A stretch of DNA of 64,000 nucleotides from Candidatus Latescibacterota bacterium (lineage in GTDB: Bacteria > JAAXHH01): the NCBI GenBank assembly GCA_012270975.1, contig JAAXHH010000141.1:531089-595088 (forward strand), given 5' to 3'. The position numbers were made by a program, and so were the translations under genes. Below the pieces are notes generated by a model. That model saw only the letters and a program-made list of their open reading frames with translations, searched no databases and was not told the DNA's origin. Shown piece by piece: positions 26,523 through 36,816 of the stretch. How positions within the stretch are numbered: position 1 is the stretch's first letter; each line of letters opens with the position of its first letter.

Positions 26523-27494
26523 TCATCGATCCCGTTCAATGGCGTAGTCAACCATGTTCAACAGCGCATGTTTCGCCGGGTTCTCCGGTTCGTCGACGAG
26601 GATCTCCTTGGCCTCCTGCGCGTATTTCAGCGCCTTGCTCCTCGCGTACCGGATGCCGTCGTGGACATGTACGAAGTCGACGATTTCATCGCAGACCCCT
26701 TCGCTCCACTCCGCTTTCATCAGTTGCTCCACGCGCTTGTTTCCGTCGGTCGAAGCGTTCTTCAGGGCATGGATCAGCGGCAGGGTAATCGTGCCTTCGC
26801 GAAAATCGTTGCCCCTCGGCTTGCCGATGACGTCTTCGTCTCCCGCGAAATTCAGGATGTCGTCGGTAATCTGGAACGCCATACCGAGTTTCTCGCCGAA
26901 AGCGCCGAACCTGCGGGCTGTCTCGGCCGAACGGCTCGTGAGATAGACCCCGGAATCGCAGCCGCACGCTATGAGCGAAGACGTCTTGTTGCTAATGATA
27001 CGGTAGTACTCCGTCTCGGAAGTCTTGATGTTGAACCGGCGTATGGCCTGGTGCAATTCGCCCTCGGTCAGCCGTTCGACGCATTCCGCGATTTTCGACG
27101 TGATCCTCGAACAGTCCAGTTTCGCGATCAGTGTCAACACCCTGGCGATCACGTTGTCGCCCATGAGCACCGAAACGTGGTTGTCCCAGACGGAATTCAG
27201 CGTGGGCAGTCCGCGCCGGGTCGTAGCCCGGTCCACCACGTCATCGTGTATCAGGGTCGCGGTATGACAGAGTTCGATGATGAACGCCGCCAGCATGGTC
27301 TCTTTGCACGGCGAGCCGTATGCCGAAGCGGACAGGAAAACCAGCGCGGGTCTCAGCCTCTTGCCCTTGGTACGAACCAGGTGGGACCAGATCTGGTTGA
27401 TGACTTCCACGTCGGATTGGGAAATCTCCCTGATCTTGCATTCAAATTCGTCGAGATGTCCCTGTACCGGCGCGCTGATGGTCCTGAAGTCTAT
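26523..27494 (-). CDS. All-trans polyprenyl diphosphate synthase (IspB-like), non-standard start
   Basis: The enzyme chains isopentenyl units onto allylic diphosphates to make quinone side chains. The first Asp-rich motif is HDDVVDRATTRRG; the second reads QITDDILNFAGDEDVIGK, with Asn where the family usually has Asp. The only standard start, GTG at 27410, would remove the first helix (to a 295-residue protein). In-frame sequence upstream, DFRTISAPVQGHLDEFE, looks like a normal family N terminus. It begins at an ATA codon (27494) preceded by GGGGG; no ATG, GTG or TTG lies between it and the preceding in-frame stop. ATA is therefore the working start, giving 323 residues. Confidence 0.82.
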   Translation of the reverse strand: MDFRTISAPVQGHLDEFECKIREISQSDVEVINQIWSHLVRTKGKRLRPALVFLSASAYGSPCKETMLAAFIIELCHTATLIHDDVVDRATTRRGLPTLNSVWDNHVSVLMGDNVIARVLTLIAKLDCSRITSKIAECVERLTEGELHQAIRRFNIKTSETEYYRIISNKTSSLIACGCDSGVYLTSRSAETARRFGAFGEKLGMAFQITDDILNFAGDEDVIGKPRGNDFREGTITLPLIHALKNASTDGNKRVEQLMKAEWSEGVCDEIVDFVHVHDGIRYARSKALKYAQEAKEILVDEPENPAKHALLNMVDYAIERDR

Positions 27495-27539
27495 GAATGC
27501 CCCCGATTGGCTATTCGGTACGGCCCACTGAAATACATG

Positions 27540-27570
27540 AATATATGGTTCAAAATCGACTGGAAGTCAA
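27540..27570 (-). promoter_or_regulatory. Possible promoter of the prenyltransferase and glycan genes
   Basis: -35 TTGACT (27565-27570) and -10 TATATT (27540-27545) on the minus strand, but with a 19-bp spacer, longer than ideal. It lies about 45 bp before the ATA codon and downstream of the nuoN stop. Confidence 0.45.
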
Positions 27571-27620
27571 CCCAATTCGCCGGTTTGGGCGCAGGGCAGG
27601 GGGTGGCGGAAGGGCAGGAG

Positions 27621-29087
27621 TTACGGCAGCGTCATGACCGCCCGTTCGGCCAGTTGCAGCAATTCCGAGGGGAAAACGCCCACGGCCAGGATGGCCAGGG
27701 CGGAGAGACAGAGCGCGGTCATGCCGCTGTAGGACAGGTGTCCGCCCGCCTCGGCCGGCGCTCCGGCCGCCGGCCGCATGTACATCCAGACCACGATGCG
27801 GAGGTAATAGTACAGCGATACGCCGCTGAACAGCAGGCCGATCACGGCCAGCTCGATGTATCCCCCGGACACCACCGCGCTGAAGAGGTAGAATTTTGCC
27901 ATGAACCCGGCCGTGGGCGGTATGCCGGCCAGGGAAAACATGACCACGGCCATGACCGCGGCGAGGAGGGGATGGCGGCCGCCCAGGCCGGCCAGGTCAT
28001 CCAGGGTCGCGCATGCGGCTCCGCGGGCCGAGAGCACGGCCAGCACACCGAAGGCGCCCAGGTTCATCGCCGTGTATACGATCAGGTAGAAGACGATGCT
28101 CGCGCTACCGTCCTGGTCGTTCGACATGAACGGCAAGAGCATGTAGCCGGCGTGGGCGATGCTCGAATAGGCCAGCAGCCGTTTCAAATTGGACTGTACC
28201 AGCGCCACGATGTTGCCGACGGCAATCGTGAGAACGGCCAGCACCGAAATCAGCGGGATCCATTCCATCTGCAGCCCGGGGAAGACCGACCCGAGCAGTC
28301 GGATCAACACTACGAAAGCGGCGGCCTTGGAGCCGGTGGACAGAAAGGCGGCGACGGGGGTCGGGGCGCCCTGGTACACGTCCGGGGTCCAGGCGTGGAA
28401 CGGGACCATGGAGATCTTGAATCCGATGCCGACCAGGAGCAGGCCCAGTCCACCGAGCAGCAGGAGATTCACGGCGTCGCTCCGATCCCCGGCCAGGGTG
28501 CGCGCTATGGCGTCGTACTCCGTGCTGCCGCTCGCGCCGTAGAGCAGGGCCATACCGTAAAGAATGAACCCGCTGGCGAAAGCGCCCAGCAGGAAGTACT
28601 TCAACGCGCCTTCGTTCGAACCGGCTTCACGCTGCTCGAAGCCGATCAGCACGTAGAGCGATATGGAGAGCACTTCAAGACCCAGGAAGAAGGAGAAGAG
28701 GTCGGAACTCGCCGCCATCATGCTCATGCCGGACACGGCGTAGATCAGCAGCGCGTAGTACTCCCCGCGGTCGATCGAACGGGCTTCGGCATAGGAGATG
28801 GAGATCAATACGGTCAACACGGCGCCGGCGATGAACACCAGGGTGGCCACCAGGCTGAAGTCGTCCATTATCATCATGGGCGACGGATCCGAGAAGGCGA
28901 CGGGACCCTGTCCCAGCTGGTTCACGGCAACCACGCCGGAGACCGCGAGGAGCAGCAGGCTCAGGTAGGGGATGCCCTTGCGAAACCGTTCGAACAGGCC
29001 GATGATCAGGACCACGGTCGCGGCGGACACGAGGAAGATCTGCGGCATCACGGCGTAGAGGTTTATCGCGGGCAGTACCGTATTCAT
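27621..29087 (-). CDS. nuoN: NADH-quinone oxidoreductase subunit N
   Basis: NuoN is one of three antiporter-like proton-pumping subunits in the membrane arm of complex I. The 488-residue protein has about 14 membrane helices. Family segments include FSFFLGLEVLSISLYVLIGF with the key Glu of helix 5, KISMVPFHAWTPDVYQGAPTPVAAFLSTGSKAAAF with the pump lysines, and FSLAGIPPTAGFMAKFYLF. Its start overlaps the nuoM stop by 4 bp. It is the last gene of the operon. Confidence 0.96.
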   Translation of the reverse strand: MNTVLPAINLYAVMPQIFLVSAATVVLIIGLFERFRKGIPYLSLLLLAVSGVVAVNQLGQGPVAFSDPSPMMIMDDFSLVATLVFIAGAVLTVLISISYAEARSIDRGEYYALLIYAVSGMSMMAASSDLFSFFLGLEVLSISLYVLIGFEQREAGSNEGALKYFLLGAFASGFILYGMALLYGASGSTEYDAIARTLAGDRSDAVNLLLLGGLGLLLVGIGFKISMVPFHAWTPDVYQGAPTPVAAFLSTGSKAAAFVVLIRLLGSVFPGLQMEWIPLISVLAVLTIAVGNIVALVQSNLKRLLAYSSIAHAGYMLLPFMSNDQDGSASIVFYLIVYTAMNLGAFGVLAVLSARGAACATLDDLAGLGGRHPLLAAVMAVVMFSLAGIPPTAGFMAKFYLFSAVVSGGYIELAVIGLLFSGVSLYYYLRIVVWMYMRPAAGAPAEAGGHLSYSGMTALCLSALAILAVGVFPSELLQLAERAVMTLP

Positions 29088-30682
29088 CGCGTATCCTGGC
29101 CGGTTTCACGGGTCGCGTCCAGACCGGACAGGCCGGCCGGCAGCGACGCCGACTCGACGGATGTCGGGGTTGTTCCGGGTGGCGCCGATTCGATGGATGT
29201 CCGGAGCATGCCGGCCGGTTGCGTCTCGGCCAGACGATGGGTCTGGACCAGCAGTTTCTGCACCGAGGCTTCCATGGTCCGTAGAAATGGACTGGGATAC
29301 ACGCCGATCCAGATGATGAAGAGCGTCATGCAGGCCAGCACGGCCGTCTCCCGCACCGACAGGTCCTTGATTCCCCGGTTTTCTTCCCTGGTCAACGGTC
29401 CGAAGACGACCTTCCTGTACATCCGGAGCATGTAGGCGGCCGCCAGGATGATCCCGGCGGCGGCGACAATCGCGACCACGGCGTGTTTCTGAAACACGCC
29501 GACCAGGATGAGGAATTCTCCGACGAAACTGCTCAGGCCCGGAAGGCCGACGGAGGCCAGGGTGAATATGAGCAGGAACGCAGAGAAAACCGGAATCGTA
29601 TGCCACAGCCCGCTGTACGCTTCCATGTCCCAGGTATCCCGGCGCTGCGCGAGCATCATGGCGGCCAGGAACAGACCACCGGTGGACAGCGCCAGGCTGA
29701 CGATGTGAACCACCGCGCCCTGTATGCCGTGCTGGTTCAGGGCGAAAACGCCCAGCACGACAAACCCCGCGTGGCTGATCGTCGAATAGGCAATCAATCT
29801 TCGGATATCCGATTGCGCCAGGGCGATCAGCGCGCCGTAGACGATCCCGGCCGCCGCCACCACACACATCAGGGGCGCCAGTTCGACCAAGGCATCGGGA
29901 AACAGCGGAAGGGTCAGGCGAATGAACCCGTAAGCCGCCATCTTGACGAGCACCACGGCGAGGACGATGGCGTCGGGCAACCACGTATGAAAGGGCACCA
30001 TGGGCACCTTGACCGCGAAGGCTGCGATGAAGGCGAGGGCGAGCCAGAACTGTACTTCCGGGGGGATGGCAAGCTGGTACAGCGCGGCCATCTCGAAAGT
30101 GAAGACCCCATGGGCCTGGTGATAGAGAAAGGCCAGCGTGATGACCGCTGCCAGCATGAGCAGGCTGCCGAACACGGCGAACAGGAAGAACTTCAGGGCC
30201 GCCCGGGCGCTGTTTTCGTACCCCCAGATGCCGATCAGAAAGTACATGGGGATCAGCATGCCCTCCCAGAAGAGGAAGAACAGGAACAGGTCGAGGGAGA
30301 AGAACACGCCCATCAGGGTGGTTTCCATCAGCAGCATGAAGACCTGGTACGCCCGCACCCGCTGGCTTACGATCGTCCAGGTGCCGAGCAGCGCCAGGGG
30401 CCACATGAGCGCGGTGATCCCGGCGAGGAGGATGCTGATGCCGTCCGCCCCGACGTGATAGGACACGCCAAGGGACTCGATCCAGGGTATACGCTCCACG
30501 AACTGCGGATCTCCCACGTGGGACTTGAATGCGCCGAAGCATGCCGCAAACAGGACGAGCACCAGGGCGGAGACGCCGAACCCCACCCACCTGGCGGCCG
30601 TGTCCCCTTTGACGACGAGGAGGAGCACCGCGCCGAGTACGGGCAGCCAGATGATGAGAGAAAGCAGGGGCAGATCGGTCAT
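29084..30682 (-). CDS. nuoM: NADH-quinone oxidoreductase subunit M
   Basis: NuoM is an antiporter-like subunit of the complex I membrane arm, 532 residues, about 14 helices. LFLFFLFWEGMLIPMYFLIGIWG, KVPMVPFHTWLPDAIVLAVVLVKMAAYGFIRL and SVGLPGLSSFVGEFLILVGVF are typical. The motif usually reads LPDAHTEAPTAGSVILA; here IVLAVVLVKM replaces the HTEAPT stretch, so a short conserved segment is missing. The ATG at 30682 follows GAAGG by 8 bp. A polar, low-complexity tail of about 50 residues rich in Pro, Ser and Thr ends the protein. Confidence 0.94.
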   Translation of the reverse strand: MTDLPLLSLIIWLPVLGAVLLLVVKGDTAARWVGFGVSALVLVLFAACFGAFKSHVGDPQFVERIPWIESLGVSYHVGADGISILLAGITALMWPLALLGTWTIVSQRVRAYQVFMLLMETTLMGVFFSLDLFLFFLFWEGMLIPMYFLIGIWGYENSARAALKFFLFAVFGSLLMLAAVITLAFLYHQAHGVFTFEMAALYQLAIPPEVQFWLALAFIAAFAVKVPMVPFHTWLPDAIVLAVVLVKMAAYGFIRLTLPLFPDALVELAPLMCVVAAAGIVYGALIALAQSDIRRLIAYSTISHAGFVVLGVFALNQHGIQGAVVHIVSLALSTGGLFLAAMMLAQRRDTWDMEAYSGLWHTIPVFSAFLLIFTLASVGLPGLSSFVGEFLILVGVFQKHAVVAIVAAAGIILAAAYMLRMYRKVVFGPLTREENRGIKDLSVRETAVLACMTLFIIWIGVYPSPFLRTMEASVQKLLVQTHRLAETQPAGMLRTSIESAPPGTTPTSVESASLPAGLSGLDATRETGQDTR

Positions 30683-30706
30683 GAAGAGCACCTTCGAATC
30701 ATTCGG

Positions 30707-32632
<1,926 letters not shown>

Positions 32633-32656
32633 TTCGTTCTCGAAGAGGCCGGACAG

Positions 32657-32671
32657 GCCGGCGAAGCCGGC
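32657..32671. repeat. Small hairpin in the nuoK-nuoL gap
   Basis: GCCGG and CCGGC flank a CTTCG loop on the minus strand, directly at the nuoK stop codon. Such a stem could act in mRNA stability or in setting subunit ratios; there is no U tract, so it is not a terminator. Confidence 0.45.
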
Positions 32672-32973
32672 TACCAGCGCAGGGACCGGACCTCGTCAAT
32701 GTTGACCGTTCCGCGGTTGCGGAACAGCAGGATCACCAGGGCGAGACCGATCGCCACCTCGGCGGCGGCCACCGTAATCACCAGGAACACGTAAATGTGG
32801 CCGTCGGCCATGCCGAACTGCCGGGCGAAGGCCACGAAGGACAGATTGGCCCCGTTGAGCATCAATTCTATGCTCATAAGCACGATAATGGCGTTTCGCC
32901 GGACCAGTACGCCGGTCGTGCCCACCAGGAAGAGCACCGCGCTCAGAATCAGATAGTAGGAAATCGGGATCAT
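32671..32973 (-). CDS. nuoK: NADH-quinone oxidoreductase subunit K
   Basis: NuoK, 100 residues with three membrane helices, homologous to MrpC and ND4[45 protein letters not shown] holds the conserved Glu of helix 2 (in SIELML) that belongs to the central proton path; the helix 3 Glu occurs in [12 protein letters not shown]. The length and order next to nuoJ and nuoL are standard. Confidence 0.96.
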   Translation of the reverse strand: MIPISYYLILSAVLFLVGTTGVLVRRNAIIVLMSIELMLNGANLSFVAFARQFGMADGHIYVFLVITVAAAEVAIGLALVILLFRNRGTVNIDEVRSLRW

Positions 32974-33002
32974 GGGTTGATCGATTCCATCACAGCCAGC
33001 GT

Positions 33003-33518
33003 TTACTCACCTACGGAAACGGTGCCCTTGCGTGTCAGTACCACGGCCCCGACGATGGCGATCAGCAGGAGGACGGCCGCGATCTCCACGGGCAGCAGGT
33101 ACTTCGTGAAAAGCAACGACCCGATCTGTTCCACTTCGCCGAAACCGGCCTGGGCCCCGTCCACCGGCGACGCCGTTCCGCCGCCCGTGTAAGACATCAC
33201 CATGGCCGCCACGGGCAGGAACAGGAGCGCGGCCAGAATGACGGCCAGCGGTTTCTGGATCCGGAACGTCCCGCCTTCCTCGCGGCTCAGGTTCAGCAGC
33301 ATGATGACGAAGAGGAACAGGACCATGATGGCGCCGGCGTACACGACGACCTGGATGATCGCGACGAACTGGGCGTCCAGCATCAGGTACAGGCCGGCGA
33401 TGGAGATCATGACCATGATGAGCAGCAGCACGCAGTAGATCGGGTTGCGCTGCAGGATCATCGCCATGGCGCTGGCCACGGCTACGATAGCGAAAAACAG
33501 GAAGAAGTAGAGTTCCAT
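33003..33518 (-). CDS. nuoJ: NADH-quinone oxidoreductase subunit J
   Basis: NuoJ is a five-helix membrane subunit (ND6 homologue) near the quinone site. [34 protein letters not shown] at the start and [19 protein letters not shown], which forms the pi-bulge helix involved in coupling, are diagnostic. The start at 33518 gives 171 residues; an ATG two codons upstream is equally possible. A Gly/Ser-rich loop of about 25 residues lies between helices 4 and 5. Confidence 0.95.
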   Translation of the reverse strand: MELYFFLFFAIVAVASAMAMILQRNPIYCVLLLIMVMISIAGLYLMLDAQFVAIIQVVVYAGAIMVLFLFVIMLLNLSREEGGTFRIQKPLAVILAALLFLPVAAMVMSYTGGGTASPVDGAQAGFGEVEQIGSLLFTKYLLPVEIAAVLLLIAIVGAVVLTRKGTVSVGE

Positions 33519-33549
33519 AAGCATTCGTCGGGGCAAAGGCCCCGGCCTT

Positions 33550-34119
33550 TCAATGGCCGCCAGATCCCCCGGGGCTGGGAAGCTGATCTCCACGAGGACG
33601 CGTGAAGGCCTCCCGGCTCTTACGCAGGACCTGGCCCAGCGTACCCTCCTGGTCCCTGGTCTCATCGTAGTTCTTCAGCAGGCGCTCCCGGTCCCAGATC
33701 ATCTCCTCCCGCGTCGTGGCCACGAGATCGATGTCGTCCGTCATATCGATGGCGTCCTCGGGACAGGCCTCCACGCACATGCCGCAGAATATGCACCGGA
33801 GCATGTCGATCTGGAAGGTGCGGGGTATCTTCTCCCGGTCGTTCCACTCGGTTTCCATGCCTTCAATGGTGATGCACTCGGCGGGACAGGCCACGGCGCA
33901 CATTTCGCAGGCCACGCACTTGATCCGATCCTGATCGTCCTTGTTGAGCCGGTGGGCGCCGCGGTAGCCGGGCGGCAGGATCTTCTGCACCTCCGGGTAC
34001 TGCATCGTGACCTTCTTCCTGAACAGGTGCGCGAGGGTCAGGAGCATCCCCTTGATCACCCCCGGAAGGTAAAGCCTCTCCGCCAGGGTCATCTTGCGCG
34101 CTTCAACGATGATTGCCAT
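33550..34119 (-). CDS. nuoI: NADH-quinone oxidoreductase subunit I
   Basis: NuoI carries the two [4Fe-4S] clusters N6a and N6b that pass electrons to the quinone-site cluster. Two ferredoxin motifs are complete: Cys68-71-74-78 and Cys109-112-115-119. The N terminus has an amphipathic membrane-facing stretch (LPGVIKGMLLTLAHLFRK), and YPEVQKILPPGYRGAHRL is typical. The 189-residue length is slightly above average because of a charged tail with GDQLPSPGGSGGH. Confidence 0.97.
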   Translation of the reverse strand: MAIIVEARKMTLAERLYLPGVIKGMLLTLAHLFRKKVTMQYPEVQKILPPGYRGAHRLNKDDQDRIKCVACEMCAVACPAECITIEGMETEWNDREKIPRTFQIDMLRCIFCGMCVEACPEDAIDMTDDIDLVATTREEMIWDRERLLKNYDETRDQEGTLGQVLRKSREAFTRPRGDQLPSPGGSGGH

Positions 34120-34135
34120 GGATCACACTCCCGTA

Positions 34136-35194
34136 TCAGACCAGCATCCAGATACCGGTGATTACGACGTTCAACAGGGCCAGCGGCAGCAGCACCTTCC
34201 ATCCGATCGCCATCAACTGGTCGTACCGGAACCGGGGCAACGACCACCTCACCCAGATGTAGACGAAGAGGAAGAAACCCGTCTTGAGCAGGAATCCCGC
34301 CACCTGGTACAGCGTCACCAGGCCCGGCCCGACTTGATCCTCGAAGGGCATGTGCCATCCGCCGAAGAAGAGGGTCGCCATCAGGGCGGAGGCCGCGATC
34401 ATGCTGGCGTATTCCGAGATCATGAACATGGAGAAGCGCATGCTGCTGTATTCCGTGTGGTAGCCGCCGACGAGTTCCTGCTCGCATTCGACCAGGTCGA
34501 AGGGCAGGCGGTTGTTTTCGGCGAAGGCCGCGATGACGAAGATCATGAAGGCCAGCGGCTGTCGGAAGATGAACCAGTCCAAAAACCCGTCCTGCGCCGC
34601 GACGATCTGGCTCATCTGCAGCGATCCCGTGAGCATGAGGATGCCGACGATGGACAGGCCCAGCGAGAGTTCGTAGCTGATCATCTGCGCCGACGACCGG
34701 ATCCCGCCCAGCAGAGTGAACTTGTTGTTGGCGCTCCATCCCCCCAGGGCGATGCCGTACACGGCGATGGAGGTCATGCCCAGGACGTACAGGATCCCGA
34801 CGTTCAGATCGATGATCTGCAGCGTGGTCGTGGTTTCCTGGATCTGGAGGCCGAAGAGACTGAATGCCGGTATGGTCACTTCGCCGCCCGCGGGAATCAC
34901 GGCGAAGATCAGCAGGGCGGGAACGAGGATCAGGGCCGGCGCGATGGCGAAGAGGATGCGATCGGCGTTCGCCGGTATGAACTCTTCCTTCCACATGAAC
35001 TTGATGCCGTCGGCCAACGGCTGCAGCAGGCCCATGGGACCGACGCGATTTGGGCCGAGCCGGTCCTGTATCAGGGCGCTTACCCGGCGTTCCATGAAGG
35101 TGAGGTAGGCAACGGTTGTGAACACCACCCCCAGCAGTATGCCGATTTTGACCAGGGCGATGGCGCCTTCCAGGATCATGGGATCCACGACCAA
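34136..35194 (-). CDS. nuoH: NADH-quinone oxidoreductase subunit H
   Basis: NuoH (ND1 homologue) is the membrane subunit that forms much of the quinone tunnel. In its 352 residues are the family segments ERRVSALIQDRLGPNRVGPMGLLQPLADGIKFMWKE and ENNRLPFDLVECEQELVGGYHTEYSSMRF, the latter forming the acidic loop at the quinone site. It lies 4 bp after nuoG and 16 bp before nuoI. Around eight membrane helices are predicted, as expected. Confidence 0.97.
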   Translation of the reverse strand: MVVDPMILEGAIALVKIGILLGVVFTTVAYLTFMERRVSALIQDRLGPNRVGPMGLLQPLADGIKFMWKEEFIPANADRILFAIAPALILVPALLIFAVIPAGGEVTIPAFSLFGLQIQETTTTLQIIDLNVGILYVLGMTSIAVYGIALGGWSANNKFTLLGGIRSSAQMISYELSLGLSIVGILMLTGSLQMSQIVAAQDGFLDWFIFRQPLAFMIFVIAAFAENNRLPFDLVECEQELVGGYHTEYSSMRFSMFMISEYASMIAASALMATLFFGGWHMPFEDQVGPGLVTLYQVAGFLLKTGFFLFVYIWVRWSLPRFRYDQLMAIGWKVLLPLALLNVVITGIWMLV

Positions 35195-35198
35195 TCCA

Positions 35199-36809
35199 CT
35201 AACCTCCCGCGGCCTCGGACGGCTCTTCGCCGCCCTTCATGGCGCCCTGATCGCCGATCAGGTCAAAGGTGAGTCCAGCGTATCCCTCCACGCGTCCGGC
35301 GATTTCCTCCAGAATCCCGGCGGGGTCTGTCCCGCCCATGTCGACCCCCATGCGCTGTCCCACGTACCGGAGTACCGCGCCGTCCTCGCGCGCGCCGCCA
35401 GCCGGCGGAAACACGGGATTCAGCCGCTGCACGCGGCCCTGCGCGTTGGTCATGGTGCCGTTCTTTTCGAAGGGGATCGCGCCGGGAAAGACCACGTCGG
35501 CCAGTTCCGCCAGGTCGGAGCGGCGCACATCGTGAACCACCAGGAATTCGAGCTTGCGGAAGGCCTCCGCTACCTCAGGCGACAGGGTCTGGCCGATATC
35601 GCCTCCCAGCACGTAGAGCCCCCGAATTTCCCCGTCACCTATACCCCGCAGGATGTCGTCCAGCGAATCGGCGCCCAGCATGTCGCCGGCGCCCCGGGTA
35701 TTGGGTGTCTTGTCCGCGTCGATGTGAAATCCGCTCTTCGACGTCCACGCTTCGCCGTCGGGTTTGCGGTTGAGGCCGGTTCTCGAAGACCCGAAGGCTT
35801 CCGCGCCCAGTTTTCTCAGCAGGTAGTTCTCTTCGTTGGTCGCCATGGACGACCCGACCACCCCGATGGTGGATTCTCCTTCGCCTTCCAGGACGGACCG
35901 GATGCCGCTGACGGCGGCCTCTATGGCATCGGGCCAGGTTGCCTGCCTGAGTTCACCATCCTCCCGTTTCAGGGGCGACTTCAACCGGTCCGCGTCCTGC
36001 CAGTCGTGGTAGCAGAAACGGCCCTCGTCGCACATCCAGTACCCGTTGACTTCCTCGTTGTGCCGGGGACGGGTGCGGTAGATCTTCTGGTGCAGGACTT
36101 CCATTGTGGTGTTGCACCCCGTGGCACATCCCGGGCAGACGGTATCCACCTTGTCGTAATGCCAGATGCGGGGCTTGTAGAGGAAATCCTTGGTGACCAG
36201 GGCGCCCACGGGGCAGATGTCCGCCACGTTCGCCGACATCTTGTTGTCCAGGGGCATGCCTTCGAAGGTCGCGATCTCGGACTTGCTTCCCATCTGGACG
36301 ACGCCGAGTTCCGACGTGCCCGTGATCTCGTCGCAGAACCGGGTGCAGCGCTGGCACAGAATGCAGCGCGTCGTGTACAGCGTGATGTGCGGTCCGAGGT
36401 CCTTCTTCGGCGGGACGCGCTTGGTCTCGACGAACCGGCTGTGGCCGCGGCCGTGGTCAAAGGAATGGTCCTGGAGCTTGCATTCCCCTGCCTGGTCGCA
36501 CCAGGGACAGTCCAAAGGGTGGTTGATCAGCAGGAACTCCATGATTCCCTTGCGGTTGTCCAGCACCGCCGGGGAATTGAACCGGAAGTTCATCCCGTCC
36601 TTGATCCGTATCGTGCACGAGGTGACGATTCCGAACTGTCCGGGCCGGATCTCCATCTCGGTCAGGCACATCCGGCAGTTTCCGTCCGGCGCCAGGCCCG
36701 GATGATAGCAGAAATGGGGGATGTCGATGCCCAGGTCCGCCGCGGCGTCGATCAGGTTTCGCCCCTCTTCCACGGTGTACTGCTTTTCGTCTATGGTAAT
36801 GGTTGCCAT
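35199..36809 (-). CDS. nuoG: NADH-quinone oxidoreductase subunit G (short form)
   Basis: NuoG carries several clusters of the peripheral arm. The [2Fe-2S] ligands are Cys34, 45, 48 and 65. The His-Cys [4Fe-4S] set is His97, Cys101, 104 and 110. A further set starts at Cys149-152-155. VCPGCATGC then begins the molybdopterin-oxidoreductase-like domain with its extra cluster site, as in E. coli-type NuoG. At 536 residues it is clearly shorter than the usual 650-900: the C-terminal non-catalytic domain is reduced. No frameshift is visible; the next gene starts 4 bp after its stop. Confidence 0.95.
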   Translation of the reverse strand: MATITIDEKQYTVEEGRNLIDAAADLGIDIPHFCYHPGLAPDGNCRMCLTEMEIRPGQFGIVTSCTIRIKDGMNFRFNSPAVLDNRKGIMEFLLINHPLDCPWCDQAGECKLQDHSFDHGRGHSRFVETKRVPPKKDLGPHITLYTTRCILCQRCTRFCDEITGTSELGVVQMGSKSEIATFEGMPLDNKMSANVADICPVGALVTKDFLYKPRIWHYDKVDTVCPGCATGCNTTMEVLHQKIYRTRPRHNEEVNGYWMCDEGRFCYHDWQDADRLKSPLKREDGELRQATWPDAIEAAVSGIRSVLEGEGESTIGVVGSSMATNEENYLLRKLGAEAFGSSRTGLNRKPDGEAWTSKSGFHIDADKTPNTRGAGDMLGADSLDDILRGIGDGEIRGLYVLGGDIGQTLSPEVAEAFRKLEFLVVHDVRRSDLAELADVVFPGAIPFEKNGTMTNAQGRVQRLNPVFPPAGGAREDGAVLRYVGQRMGVDMGGTDPAGILEEIAGRVEGYAGLTFDLIGDQGAMKGGEEPSEAAGG

Positions 36810-36816
36810 GAGTCTT

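Noticed and set aside
26490-29435. Open frame of 981 codons on the plus strand
   Set aside because: Antisense shadow of nuoN and the prenyltransferase, with the same low-information composition.
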